A stretch of 64,000 nt of DNA from Ligula intestinalis (GCA_036362985.1 JAYGXS010000001.1:71389374-71453373); one strand, 5' to 3'. Shown: positions 35,451-48,649, numbered from the stretch's first letter. Notes: a model not told the origin generated them from the letters alone. Program-made: numbers and translations.

Positions 35451-36780
35451 GGAGGCTGCGATTATCACGCTAGAGGCTTTAGAGGAAAACTTTATATCGA
35501 ACAGAGGTGAGGATAAAAGGAGAGGTTTCAAGCGAGGGGGTCGTGCACTTTGAGATTGTGGGCCACGTGTCGCGGGGATGCAGAAGCAGAAGAGTTCTTC
35601 TTGTCTGAGCACAGAGAGACAGTTTTTTCACGCTGACGCAAGTTAGTAGGCTATGCAAACATGCATAATATGAAACGAGATCCATGGGCTTGTTGATGCC
35701 GTTTGGGCCGGGGTGCCACGTTTCGAAAACTCTCGTGCCTGTTTTGGGTTAGCCGTGATGACCACTTAAGTTCTGTCCCATGTGATCACAATCAATAGCG
35801 TACGCAAACACGAGTAACAATGGGTCAGGTCTTCAGATGCCCAGCTTTTTTCCTCTAGGCGGGTTTTGAGTTTCCGACCCGTTCACCCTTTGTGAACACT
35901 AGGGAAATTAGCACACAGAATGCAGTAAATGACATTGGTTTGGTGCTCTTTCGGTTTGTGGTCTTTAACACGAGATGGAGCTGCCCTCGGAGAGGACGCT
36001 AGCTTGTAGGTGATGTTGATACCAAGATGGTTTAATGTTCTGGCCATCACTCCAGAAAGTCCTTAATTTAGGGTAGGGAAGAGAGGTTCCTCTGTGCCAC
36101 TTCTCCATAAGAGCTCCGATCTTGTGCTGGCCTCTGATGTCGACGATACTTTTTCGCGAAACTCGTTGGATATCCGTTTGACTGGAATACTTGGCATAAG
36201 TAGACAAGTTTTCCTTTTAAGTAGATGCTCACTGCTAGAGTATCGAACGGTCTGGCCAAAATGTGTTTGAACACAGCTTCCTTTGTAAGCCGCAGGATGG
36301 TTGCTCCTATAAGTGATGATTATTTTGGAATTACAGTTGTGAATCATGGTTGCGAGATTGTCGTCACTCAGACGTTGGATCCTGAAGTCGAGTACGGGAG
36401 TTCTTCTGCTGCTTCCCCGCGAGTGACATGTATGGCGGGGAAGACGGCATTAGGACGTTTTTGCCGTCGCCCTACTACACAGACTTTCTTGACAACGAAG
36501 GTATTATCTATGTAGCGCAGCCACATTTTTGGTCTGAGCGTGGGAAACACGGCTTTTTACAGTCATTGTATTACTATTTTAGAGAATGGCCCTGATATTG
36601 GTGAACCCATGGGGGTACCCTTCACTGGCTTGTAATAAGTAGCCTCAAATTTACAACAATTTCTAAGACAAAGCCAAAGCATGCCTTAAACATGCTGGGT
36701 CAGAATGCAAATGGGTGTTTTCTTTAGTCGCTGAACTGCGCTCTAAATGGTCAGACTGTTTGGTACGGGGAAAAATAGAG
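35450..36780 (-). pseudogene. Penelope-like element remnant (RT and GIY-YIG)
   Basis: On the minus strand: CKFEATYYKPVKGTPMGSPI (about 36650-36590) is the RT motif ending in GTPMGSPISG. WLRYIDNTFVV follows, with the catalytic box YIDN at plus 36503-36514 (second Asp replaced by Asn). Then come the SNHPAAYKGSCVQT region (about 36320-36280), IPVKRISNEFREK and GTEEPLFPTLN (about 36200-36065). A damaged GIY-YIG block includes TGRKLKTRLEE (about 35870-35840), and WHPGPNGINKPMDL (about 35720-35680) is the typical C-terminal motif. At least three frameshifts and several stops break it, and the N-terminal half of the RT is missing. It belongs to a different PLE lineage from the element at 42.5-44.2 kb, judging by the GTPMGSPISG and INK text. 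It is surely inactive. Confidence 0.8.
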
Positions 36781-36789
36781 CAAGCACAT

Positions 36790-39700
36790 GGAACGATAGA
36801 AATTCATCAGGACGTGCAGTGGGGTAATTTTTTCCCTGGAAGTAAGCATGACAGTTGCTGAGGCTCTGCTGCGATTCAGGTATTTGCATAACCATTTAGC
36901 GAGGTTATACGTAGTCGACCCAACCTGTAGCACTATAATCCTCAGTGATGCAGTGAAATAAGTGACATCAATCCGTTCAATATATAGGGACGGAGACATA
37001 AATCGTATGATAATTCGATGATGAGCAAATAAGATTCACACGCGTATACCTTTCCTGACTAAAGGTATTATAAGCACACTCTACTTAACCTAAAATAATA
37101 GCTCCCCTGGCTACGAAGCAACAAAAGCCAAGACAGAACACTATTTTCTGCAGGAGTGTTTAAAGAAGGGTTACAATAGTCATTGTGTGTCGAGTTTATT
37201 ATTAAACTCAGCAACAGATGAGATTCCCACTGCTATCTTTGCCAATTGTTTCGATTCTGAGAGGCCTGGCAAACGCTTATCTTGCCTAGTGCTCAACGTT
37301 CCTTCTTCTCGGCCTTGAATTCCGCCGGCAAACAACAAGAGCCTGATCACACTCCGAAAACATTAATCTTAATATGTAACATGACCCAGACTTGCATCTC
37401 CGGTCGATGTTGCATAAGGTCAGGGCATGTTTGATAAGCGAAAAGCAAACTTCATAAAACTTCTTCCAACTCTGTGTTGTAAAGCTCTGATGCAAAATTA
37501 CAGGTTTTTGACACAAACTATCAATATATGACTTTTACGTCCACAATGCAACTTAAAAAGCGACTAGCCTTCTGAGGACCGAAAATGTTAGGTTTCGCTC
37601 AGATTTTGTGAAGAATTCTTCAGATTGAGCTATAAAAACAAATGTTTTGCAGGTTATTTAACCTTTTCATTAGAAAAAGTGAAATACATTCCTCTTCGAT
37701 CAGAAGGATGGAAAAATGGATAAAGACTATTGAAAAACATTTGCTGTTTAGTTTTATCTTGGTATGCTGGAATGTGCTATGTAGTTTGGTTAAAAAGAAC
37801 TTTTCCACCGAATTATGTAGCTAACACAAAAGCAAAGAGCGGGCGAAAGTGGCAAAAAATATTAAACCTACGAAATACTACAGCAATGCCTACAAGACGA
37901 AACTCTTTTTGGTAGTTGAAACGTGTGTTGAATATTTATTGGTTTTATGCCTTTTGATAAAAATTATTTAATTTATAACGTTAATTATTTCTTTGAGAAA
38001 ATTGGGACTTTTGTGTCAAGTTTTACGCAGGATCAATCGGTCGTCTTCAGGTTTGAAAAAGTATGCAACAAAAAACTAATTTTTACACATTCAGAAAAAT
38101 CAATATTCTTCTGACGTGTGCACCGATTGGTAGGATTTTCAGACTGTGCTAGTAGGTGTAATGTGTCTTTCGTTATTCTGCTGTGTTTGGTGGTGTGCTA
38201 TGAATTTGGCTTTGAGGTAACTACAGCTGGCGTCCAAATCGATATTCCTGTTGCTGCTTGCCTCGTCTGAGTGCATTGCTTTAAGAAATTTACAGCTTGT
38301 TCTAGTTGGCCAAAGTTACATTCTTTACCTCTGGGAGGGTATACCAGGTTAGTGTTTTGATACCTCATTGGCTGTACCAGTTGAAATTCTTTTTTCTTTT
38401 CTTTTGGATTCTTGTCGTTTTATGCAATGGAGCCCAAATTTTGTGGCTATTCATTTTTGGAAAATAATTAAAAAGGGTACTTCATTTCTTTTTGATAATT
38501 TTCGTCGTCAGAGCAGTGTGTTTTAGCTGGATTAAAAAAATATAGACATAATTTCTTTTGTGAGAGACTGGGTGGTTGCTCCTCATATGTAGGATGAAAA
38601 TTCCCTGGTGGGCCTCAATAGAACAACTGTTGCAGCTTCGAAATAAAATAAAAACCTATAGGTCAAAACAATATTTTCAAGAGAAGGTTTTCTGTTCTGC
38701 TTTTACGTCTTATAAAAAGTGAAAATTATTTTTTATGAAAGTATACACCTTAGTGTCCAATAAACTCTGGCCACATTAGGCGTAGCTCGTTTCGTCCAAT
38801 GATATTCAGGCCAAATAAGTTTTATCCACGACAGTGTTATTCGAAAAACAGAAGTTTCAATCCGTATGGTAAACTTTGAGCAAATATTCTGAATGATGGA
38901 TAATTCCCACTCTCTATCTTTCTCACTGTCAGTTGTGTGGTGGGTTGTCTATTGTTGCCGGTTAATAGGATAAAAATGCATCAAGTGGCCAATCGGGGCT
39001 GCTGTCCAACATTTGTTGGCCCATTAGTCCCTGTAGTTGCACAATACTCCAAGCGTGCTCGATTAGCCGGTTTTAAAGACCTCATAAAGGATTAAACCTG
39101 AACCATCACCACCACTACCACCAAGTATTTATTATCAGCTCACTTTGCTGAATATTACGCGTTCGGCTGTATTTTGTTTAAGTGGCCCTGTTTTATTTAC
39201 TGTGGTGAATGGTAAAGGTTAGCCTATAAGATTTTTTTCCCAACACATTACAGCTTGGTACATCTATACAGTTTTTTACGAAATATCAACACCTTACAAG
39301 CTCCCAAACGATGTTGTATCTGTTATTCATTCAGTCCATACGGAACCCACCTATCCGACTTTTCTACCTTATCGACTTCAGCTGCGGGACCACATATTGT
39401 TTGATTGGTAACACCAAACGTCGAAGTTAATTCGCTTGCGCTCTGCGTTCTATCCGACCCCATAGTGACATTCAGTTTGACCTTACAGACCTGTGGTTTC
39501 CGCCATCCCTTTGGGTCATTCGTGACATCAAAGTGTCAAGAATGACATTTTCCAAAACAAACACTGTTGTGTAAAAATAGTGAAGCTACTGACAACTGTA
39601 TTTTACCTAGCTGTAGGTTAGAAGTCATTTCCATAAGTGTACGAATTCTTTTACCGTTTCTTTTATTAAACAAAAATCATCAGCGGAAAATTATTTGGAA

Positions 39701-42240
39701 ATAGAAAATATTTTTGGCAAGTTTCTACTCAAAACTAAAGAATAAAAAATACAACACCATCCTGAAGTAGGCAGCTACCAAAGCTAATTGTACGCCGCAA
39801 TAAATTCCGATTTCCCCAAGGATGTTTGATGTATTTTTCATACATCAGTACAGTTTTTAGTTCAAAGCAAGGGAATCGATGTAACCAAATGAGAACTAGA
39901 TTGCTTGATTGTTTTTTCGAATAAGCAGTCACAGTATACTCGGCGCAGTTTTATCACAGCGTGACCTACTTAGACCATGTATTTGAGGACGGTGATGAAA
40001 CTCTTACTAGCCTATATTAAATCGGTTTGGTGACACTTAGGTATAAACTGAATATCTACCCAAATAAGCGGATAATGGAGACTCTTGACATCAGCTGTCT
40101 CGCTTGGTGGCAAACGGCTGTGCGTGATATGCGTACGTATGCGACGTATGGTATGCGACGTAATGCATGAAAAGTTACAAGCACTCAATACAGAAAGTGC
40201 TTTCGACACCAATTATTAGCACTGTGGTGGAATCACCTTGGAAGTACAAATTGAAATTAATATCATTTAAACAGACTACCCAGCGCATTTTCAGTCTTCA
40301 GAAGACTTAAGCAAGGACACGTATCCAGAATGTCTAGCATTCGTGATATGCAACGTAACTAGCTCATAGGGGGAATAAAATTTCCTGTGAAATGATGATT
40401 GCACCTCAATGAATACCTCATATTGAGAACCAGATAGTGAATCGCACACATTTATGATCAGAACACGTCTGTGGTTATATCTTTGTCCAATCCTGTTAAC
40501 AATTGGCTGTAATCGGAGGAAGTTAGACATATTATTTTACATGCACATATTTTTTTACAAAATGTACTGACTTTCAAATGTTCAGTTACAGTTAAGTATC
40601 ATATACTTGAAATACGCTAGCCGGTGGGGAAGTAGTTAAACACAGACTAGCCTGGTCGCTAAATGGGGAAATTTCTTCAAAACAGCAGCAAGCTTTTCTG
40701 TGAAGGTGGTTTTTTACCTTAACCTAATTCGGTGTGGGTTCATGAACTAAGGGTAGGGTACCCCTTCGTAAACACGCCCATAACTGCAAAATATGTCGCA
40801 TACACTACGCCACTTCTTTGCTAACGACTGCAGTGAACTTGAGGTTTAAGACACCGGAAATAGTGTCAGCCGGATACTAGGAGCAGTAGGAGCCACGCGT
40901 CCAAAAGGCAGCATCCAGGCAACTTAACCGTGGGAACTATTTTGTGGATGGTAAAAGGCATGTCACGATCGCGCAGTGCACTGCTTATGTCGGCAGACAG
41001 CGACAGCCCATTCTTCACAACGGCAGAATGTTTAAGCCGCAAAATTTTCCTGAAATTTTTTGGGTCAGGCAAATAAACATTGTTTATTCGAATGGAGCGA
41101 CAAATCTAGCCAGGCCCTGTAAAACTTTTTTACGTCTGTAATATGCTGTCAGTATTTCGGTCGACTGAACGCTTGGTTCCCCTTCCACTGGTCCATCAAT
41201 TGCTGCTACTGGACTACTTCCTCTGCATAGTGATTTACAACAGAGGATGAATGATATTTTTGGACAGTGGTGCGTCTTTAAATCATACAAGCGGAACCTT
41301 GAGTTACCTGAACCAGCTGAAAGGAAACACTTGGGCCTATATCTGATGACGAGATCCAGTGAAAGTCAGAGACCTCAAGCTAATACAATACCTGTCCTCT
41401 TCCTTGTCAAACCAAAAATGGGTTAACTATAGGTTGTGCGCTGTTTTATAAAACAACGAGGGCATATACAGTATAACGAGTTCTGCAAGCAACTTTTTTA
41501 AGTTTGTAAATGTTTTATTATTTCTTCCACTCCAGCGAAAATGCATTTAAGAAGACCTAGAAATAATAAGGAGCAGCATAAGGCATATTAACTACTTAAA
41601 AGAACTTAAAGAAGTACTAGGTGTTTGTTAAAAAAAAAATTTCCTCAATAATCCCCAGGTTCTGGAAGCGTAAAACATATCTATAAAATAGAACAATACA
41701 TTTAAATATTTTGTTAAGAATCAAACTTACAGCAACTGCTTTCTTTCCATAAAGATAACTTTTTTTCGTCAAAATATTTGTACATATTACGATTAGTGGA
41801 TAACTATTTATTGAATATCGTGGAATAAAGTCTCGCCTCACTTCGCTCGTTTGCAGTGTTTTTATTGATAAGTTTATTAATTGCGCTTCTGTTCAACGTG
41901 TTCATCAAAACCTTTAAAAGACGATATGACAAAACAGTATTTACTGAAAAAACGAGCTTTTGGATATAAGCTCTCATGAAAATGGCCATAAGAATCAAAT
42001 TTCGAATTGCATAAAAAAAGAAAACCACATTGTCGGGCATACAAAATATTTGCTAGATACCACGCATATTGTTATACTTTAGATAAATAAAAAACTTTTC
42101 ATAGTAAGTTACCTCTTCAAAAAATGCTTTAATTGACGTAATTCTGTGTAGATTAAAGTTTCTAAGGTAATGGCACAGTGAAATTGGAGACTTTTGACGA
42201 TTTAAAGTTGCAAAAATTCCCATCAGAGAATTCAGAAGAG
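36790..42240. other. AT-rich non-coding DNA
   Basis: No supportable gene. A short (CCA)n-like run lies at about 39102-39123. A CTGATGA...GAAA string at 41343-41364 was considered as a hammerhead and rejected. All open frames are short and unrecognised. Confidence 0.55.
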
Positions 42241-42254
42241 TGTTTGGCGAGCAT

Positions 42255-42284
42255 GCTTAGCTTTCGATAAATTCTCATCGGGCC
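42255..42284 (-). ncRNA. hammerhead-like core past the Penelope-like ORF
   Basis: On the minus strand: CCGATGA (plus 42281-42275; one base off CUGAUGA), a nine-base GAATTTATC with a minimal GA/UC helix II, GAAA (plus 42265-42262), then GCTA, so AGCU again precedes an H base (A). It lies about 200 bp past the end of the PLE reading frame, where a pseudo-LTR is expected. Helix I is not convincing and helix II is very short, so it is either decayed or a minimal form. Confidence 0.4.
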
Positions 42285-42485
42285 GTTACATTTATATAGG
42301 GAGGGGTGCAAATTAACATGCTGGTTATCAAGTTATCACAAAACGCAAATTAGTCATGGGGATGAGGAAGGGAGTGTGGGGTTGGTAGTAATTAGCTAAT
42401 GACGGTTTGTTGAGTCCGGATAGGGGATGGGGGGAAGAGGGTGGGGTTGGGTGAAGCGGCAGCAAGCGGGAAAAGATGCAGGTAG

Positions 42486-44205
42486 TTAGGTAACCGCTGG
42501 CCAAGCCAAGCTTGGGGCCTGCAGGAGGTTCTTCTGCGCGCACAGAACCGGCTTCCTCAAACGGATCGCGGTTGCTTCTGCTGTTGCCAGCAAACGCTGA
42601 CCCAGGGGCTTTGGGTAGTTTGGTGAGACCTTTTAAATTACCTTAAAGGCTTCGCTGGGATCCACACGAGGTCCGGAGTCAACCATGTGGGCAAGGATTG
42701 AGCTTTTGACGCTTCTGACTTTGCCTTTGGCCAGCCATGCCGGGAGGTGCTCCCGTATTCTTTTTGATAGGCGCCGACTCGTGCAACCGATATAGCTTGC
42801 TCCACAGGAACAAGTGAATGAGAATATGCACATGGAGGTGGTCTGAGTTGGCAGCCAATCTTTACCTTCGCCGTGCAGGAACGGGTTCGTTGAGAATAAT
42901 ACCCTAACGTTCGCTGCTGGGAAGGTTCGCGCTACGGCCTCCTTAAGACGTCTGCTGAGAAGCTCACTTGCTGCGTCCCCTTAAAAGGGAACTTTGAGGA
43001 ACAAGGTCTTCTTTTCTACAGTTGGTGCAATAGGCTTCGGTTCTTTCTCTATCATATTCTTCATGATAAATCTGTCCGGATACCTGTTCTCCCGAAGCAG
43101 GTCCTGGAGTTTTTTGAGCTCCATTTCAATAGTGTCTTCCGAACAGATTTTCCTGGCTCTTTGCGTTAAACATCGGATCAGATTACGTTTCTGTTGGATA
43201 GGTACAAAACTGTTTAAGTTTGTGTACTGTCTGGACCAAGTTTTCTTACGATAAACGCTCCTTCGAATGCTACCGTCGGTTCTTCGACTTAGGAGGACAT
43301 CCAAGAAAGGAAGCGAACCTGCTTCCACTTCCAAGGTGAACTAGATGGAGGGATATGCTTCATTCACAGTAATAAGAAACGCATTCACGTCGGTTTCTAC
43401 TGGGGCGATGGCAAAGATGTCATCGACATATCGACCATAGTGTTTTAATTCATGGATCTGCTTACTGAGTTGCGACTTCTCCAGCTTGCCCATGAAGATG
43501 TTTGCCAAAAGAGGTCCAAGAGGTGAGCCCATAGCAACGCCATCTAGCTGTCTATATAAGCGGTTGTCAAAAAGGAACTGCACATTTAATGTGCACTTTA
43601 GTAGTAGTTCCTTGAATGCTGCAGTTGGTTTTCCTACTTCTATTTGATTTGCCATTACGAAGTTGCAGATATAGTCGACTGTTTCTGTTACTGGGACGTT
43701 TGTAAACAGCGATGAGACGTCTAAGGAGAACATCCTCATGCCGTTTAAGTTCATATCTTTGATGCTGTTGATAAATTGGAATGTATCTTTATAGCTGTGT
43801 GGCTCTAGCAGCTGTTGCAAGGGTTTGAGCTTATCTGCCAACCACTTCGCTACCGTATGATAAGGCGAGTTTCGCATGTCCAAGATCGGACGAAATGGCA
43901 GGCCATCTTTGTGGATCTTGGGCAGGCCATACAATCAGGGAATATGCGTGCCTACTGGCCGCAGCTGTTCGAGTTCACGGTTGGTAATGAATCCTGCCGT
44001 GTGGATTCTTCTTAAGCAGCCGGTCAATTGTGCCCCTACTTCCTCCGTGCAGTCTTTTTCTCTGTCTACTTTCGAAAATTTTGTCTGGTCTGCTAGTATG
44101 GCCTGCATCTTAGTTACGTAGACCAATCTGTTCATCAGAACGACACTGGTTCATTTGTCTGGTCTAGTAACCAAGATGTCTTTGTTTGACGATTTGTCTA
44201 ATTAA
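42486..44205 (-). pseudogene. Penelope-like element, RT plus GIY-YIG, near-intact frame
   Basis: One minus-strand frame of about 573 codons runs without a frameshift from about 44205 to the final TAA at 42486-42488. It is broken by five stops: TGA 44151-44153, TGA 43935-43937, TAG 43341-43343, TAA 42981-42983 and TAA 42633-42635. Order of domains: DILVTRPDK (N-terminal RT motif), YGLPKIHK with PFRPILD (about 43930-43880), FSLDVSSLFTNVP (about 43720-43680, first catalytic Asp), GVAMGSPLGPLLANIFM (about 43540-43490), YVDD (plus 43419-43430, catalytic pair intact) and LPFLDVLLSRR (about 43315-43280). A Lys/Glu-rich linker follows, then a GIY-YIG nuclease with CGASYIGCTSRRLSKRIREH (about 42810-42750). 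PLE proteins copy element RNA at telomere-like or nicked DNA ends. The 5' end is truncated at about 44205. Single base changes explain the stops, pointing to a fairly recent death. Confidence 0.92.
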
Positions 44206-44209
44206 CCTG

Positions 44210-46660
44210 ATAAAAACGGTTAAATTTGACTGGAACTGAAAGAAAAGCTGAAAAAAAACGGATTATTTTCTGCTTAAAAGGATAAATTTCACGATCCGTA
44301 ATAAGCTTGAGAATGCTAAACAACAGGTTTAATGTATGAAATTTTTTAAACGACGTGTTATACTCCTGTCTGTTCCGTTTCTAAATAATGCTGAAGCGCA
44401 ACGTGTAGTTTGCAAAAAAATATATTTCTACATGACAGGCATTCACAAAAGTCTTCTATAGATCCCCTTCGCGGTAACATACGGAAACTTTGCTTACATG
44501 CAAGGCCAGCTGTGCGGTTAAAGAAAATGTTCGACCAAACACTTTTTGTTGCTGCATTTTGTGCATAAAAACATCACAGAATAGCTAAACGTACTTTTTA
44601 AAGCTTAAATTCATGCCTGTTCCTGCAAAAAAAGTGAGTCCTTAAAATTGGCTTCACTTCCATTTGATTAACTTCGCACGAAATTTTCTAATTCTGGAAG
44701 GGATTATTATTCCACCTTTTTTGCTAATTATTGCATTTTTCACAGCACAATATTTATTAGCAAAATGTTTGTTTCTGTCGTACCTTATAGCATAGGTCAT
44801 TTCTTTAATGTAACATAACACATAATTAATTAGCTACCATAAATGCCTATTTTCCGCAATAAATTTAAATTAGTTGGCAGTTTACTGAACAGAAGCATTT
44901 CTTATTATCAAATCCACTCAGTTGATCAAAATAACCTGTCCAACTATATGCCAAACAACCAAGTTTGATTTTGTCGTAACCGTTGTTTGAAGGACTTGCA
45001 GGACTGTATATTTTCATCGATGATTGCCTCATGCCGTTGAAAACTGGATTTTTGTGCTACATATTTATCCCCTTAAGTACGGTTACTGCAAGGGAAAGCA
45101 TCGTGCTGCTTTTAGATTGCGGTTTAATAAAACAGACAGCAAAGACAGTATCAGACAGGTTTATTTGCCAAAATTATTTTGACTAGTTTAATTACCTTTC
45201 AAGGTTTTCCAAAATTGAGCGAATTTGTGTTCACCATATACTTTAAAAATATAATTTAATTACGCCTTTGTAAAATGACAGATAGTTAAGTTGGATGCCA
45301 CTCTTACTTCGGTCTCTTTTGTGGGCTTTTAATGTCCGACTTACTGTGCTCAGCCAACAAAATATCAACAGCTGTTAACAATTGTTGACCAGGATACATT
45401 ATTCACTTATAAAACGTCAGCACCGACAGAATTTGCCTGAAAAAGTCATTGTTTGCTAAGGACGCCCATTTTTTCAGCAGGCAGTAAACCCAGCTTAATT
45501 TATCAAAATCCGAAACTTTATTTTTGTTCCCGAAGACACACCGTGAAATAAACAGTACGTTGAGAATAAAGTCATTACCAAAAATGTTTTCTTAGTTTGT
45601 TAAAACGGTATTTACAGTGTTTGAAGTAGATGTGATTTTACCAAATCTCTGAAATCGAAGCTGCAGTAAAAATTGTATTTTTTGGGGACCTAGATGTTTT
45701 CCCGCGTCCACTGAAATATCTAGCAAACGCATTTAAAGATAAACTACTGTGGCGACCAGATAACAGTAGAAGGTTACTAGGTTCTCGATTGTGGTGGATT
45801 GTTGATACCAGTAGTATCATTTGTTATGTTAAAGTGAAATTCTTTATTTCATACAATGTACTGGACCGAGTTCCATGCGTACTGATGTTCCTTTTGCACG
45901 TGTGGTCTTTTACTTAATGGGAAAAAATTGTTTAATTGTAAAAGCTAGCCAAGTTAGTCTTATTTGTAAACCATTTTGTACAACTTGTACGACCAAATGC
46001 CAGTTGTTAATTTAAACTGTCACATACCAACGGGAAATTCTCTTTCCAGTTAAAGCAGCATATGCATTCCCCTAGTTCTACCAATCGTGTACATTTGGGC
46101 ATGCCTTTTTCCCGATTTCGCCACACATGTTTTGACATTTTGTCGAAAATTGGCGCCACTGGCGAGCTTTTTAACACTTAATGCATAGAAAACATAGTTT
46201 CAGTGTTGGAAAAATAAACTTTAAACCAGTCAGCGAAATCGGTGTAGAGGGGCATGCTCCGCGCTTACTTGTGAACGTTGAATTGTTTTTCCTGCGTCTG
46301 CGAGTCACAGAGGGTTATGTTTAGCCCAGAGCAGTGTCTCGGACTCATTGAGTGAAAATGTTTACAAAAGACTCATGAATTTTTAGAAGTAAAATTTCGC
46401 CGTTAAAAAGGGACTTTTAAAAGAAGCAAAAGTACTGTTAATACGATATCAATGGAATTTACAAGTTAGCTTAACTGTGACATGCACAAGTCGGTAATGG
46501 TAAAATCGAAACTCTTCGTGCAGCTTCTACTGTATACAGCCAAATTAAAGGTTTGATATAAAAAGTTAAATACAAATTTATTCCATATATAAGCCGCACC
46601 AGTATTGAAAAAGAAAGAATAAGTTGAAATATTACCCAAACATAACATGGGGGGCTGAGC
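44210..46660. other. AT-rich non-coding DNA, nothing recognised
   Basis: No gene, RNA or mobile element that I can support. Confidence 0.6.
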
Positions 46661-46666
46661 TCTTAC

Positions 46667-46754
46667 CTGCATAAACGTTTTACTGGCAATTCTGGCCCAC
46701 TTTTTGGCAAGCGTCTTTGCAAATGACACACCGGAAGGATGTGTGCAAAAATTT
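46667..46754 (-). CDS. candidate internal exon, unknown product
   Basis: I do not recognise this sequence. On the minus strand an open segment of about 29 codons (RNFCTHPSGVSF... to ...ASKTFMQ) sits between an acceptor-like TCTCTGTCAG (AG at plus 46756-46755) and a perfect donor CAG|GTAAGA (GT at plus 46666-46665). The composition is less AT-rich than the surroundings. Such a short segment with good signals can occur by chance, and no partner exon was found. Confidence 0.2.
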
Positions 46755-47140
46755 CTGACAGAGATATATGCCCTACAAGCCCATCCCATATAGTCAGGAC
46801 TGTGTAAACCATGAGACCAGTATACATACAGAATACCCTATTATTCTCAGATGGCGTATTTTGTTCTTTTTCTCATCTGGCGTACAGTTCCTATGTGTAG
46901 GTCGATACAACTGCACTGAAATCCAGCAGTCAGAACAAAATTTGCACGAATAAAACTGAAGCGAGATTCAGTCTACAATAGTTCCTTACTACTCTGGCTT
47001 CTATAGCAGTCATCTACTTGCTTTTCTAGCCACCCATTCATTTTGTGTAAAAACCGGGCATTCTATGTATGTTGGGGTAGTTCATATGTGACACATGCAG
47101 GCGGGTTGTTTACAAAAAACAACCCCTGCTTCCGATAACC

Positions 47141-47648
47141 AACAGCTGTAAATTATGTGGGCCCACTCATTAATCCCTACCCGCTGCATGCATTTTTAAG
47201 AAGACCGTAGTTTTAGGGTTTTATAGGTGGAAAATTAGGACACGCGGCCGAAAATACAATGAAAAATGCATTTTTATTTGACTGCATTTAGAAGTTTTTT
47301 TTAATTTTTATCTGCGATTTTCCTAATCTGTATTATCATTAAACTTATTGCGAAAAAAACCCATTATCAAATTGCAGGTTTGTTGAATTTCCTGAAAAAT
47401 TGAAATGGTGGTCAGGAGGTAGTCTACTTCAACTTACCTGAGGTCCAACTTACCGGAACAACTTACTTTCAGCGGCCGCAGGAAGCAACTTTGACAATTT
47501 TTTTTTTCACTTGACACTTATTTCTCAAAATGTTTTTTCGCTGCATATTCTATTTCCCCAACTCCGAAAATTCTAAAACCACCGTTTTGGCAGCACAAAA
47601 TGCTGGGACTAAGGGTGTATGAGTGGGCTAACATAAGCGTTTTTTGCC
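47141..47648. mobile_element. hAT-like MITE, copy 1 (about 508 bp)
   Basis: Closely related to the element at 51201-51773 along most of its length. The left end keeps TTATGTGGGCCCACTCATTA and the right end the complementary GAGTGGGCTAACATAAG followed by TTTTTTGCC. Flanks CGATAACC (47133-47140) and CAATAACC (47649-47656) match at 7 of 8 bases, consistent with an 8-bp target duplication; the first bases of the left terminus are altered. Compared with copy 2 it lacks about 60 bp in the middle, around the GCGGCCGCAGGAAGCAAC block. No coding sequence. Confidence 0.7.
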
Positions 47649-47659
47649 CAATAACCTAA

Positions 47660-48600
47660 TCAGTTGTGAGTGGCTCGGAAAGTGGACTGGTACATTGGAA
47701 AGGGAACGGAGAGTGTGGTCAAGTCTAAGAGCATAGATTTTATTTCGAAAATTTGAAGCATCCAAATGTTTCACAGTCTATTTTAAGTCACGACGCGCAT
47801 TTTGTTTATATTAAACGTCAGCCACTTGAGTTTGCGCTATGCTTTCGGGGCTGGCGTACAGAGATTGACAAACTATACGTGCACGGTCTCTATAATTCAT
47901 CATCTCTCCGTTCACAAGGCTCTGAGGCACACAGTAGTCATCGTCAAAAACGACAGTATAACCATTCTTTTGACGCAGTTGGCATAACCCACAATGATGT
48001 GCTCAATCAAAAGAAGAGTAGCCCAAGCGTCTTTGTTTTATTACCTATATTGGGAAGTTGCGTCTGTCAGTGGAGGATAAGTAACCGGACTGCACCTTAA
48101 GGAGTGTACACCATATCGTCCGTAGACAAACGACACATTATACTGGACGTTGTACAACCCTACGTTGATGAGTATACCCTGCAGCAAATGCACTGATGAT
48201 ATAAGTAAGGGGTACTCGGTGATCAGATAACGTCCATTACTTACCTTGTTGTGCATCGAGCTCAATCAAGAGCTCTTACATGCAACCGCAAGGTGAGTAG
48301 AAAAGCAAATGCGTATGACTCACTGATTATGTTTATTACGCCAGGTATGGCAATTTCAGTCATACTTGCCTTCTTCGGTACTCAATTTAATATATAAATT
48401 ATGACAACCTGGTACAAATATAAAGCATAGACAAGGCCATCTGGATCTGCTTGCACAGGTACGGCCATCCTGAGCTTTGCAAGGTTTTCAGCTCGTCAAT
48501 AATAAACATGTAGTTCTACGCAAACAGAACAGGCCGATTTAGGATTCCATCCGATAAAATAATATATGACGGGGTACGGAAAGGAGATGGGATTACCATG
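47660..48600. other. non-coding DNA, nothing firm
   Basis: Overlapping open frames on both strands at 47753-48265 have no recognised motif. Somewhat less AT-rich than average for the window. Confidence 0.5.
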
Positions 48601-48649
48601 AGATGGCACGGGATGGCCGTCTGTAGCACGCTAGCTGTCGTTATGCAGG

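Noticed and set aside
41343..41367. CTGATGA...GAAAGTC, hammerhead-like
   Set aside because: The eleven intervening bases do not pair, and AGUC is not self-complementary. No arm text (TTGTCCCA or TTCCAGTG) follows.
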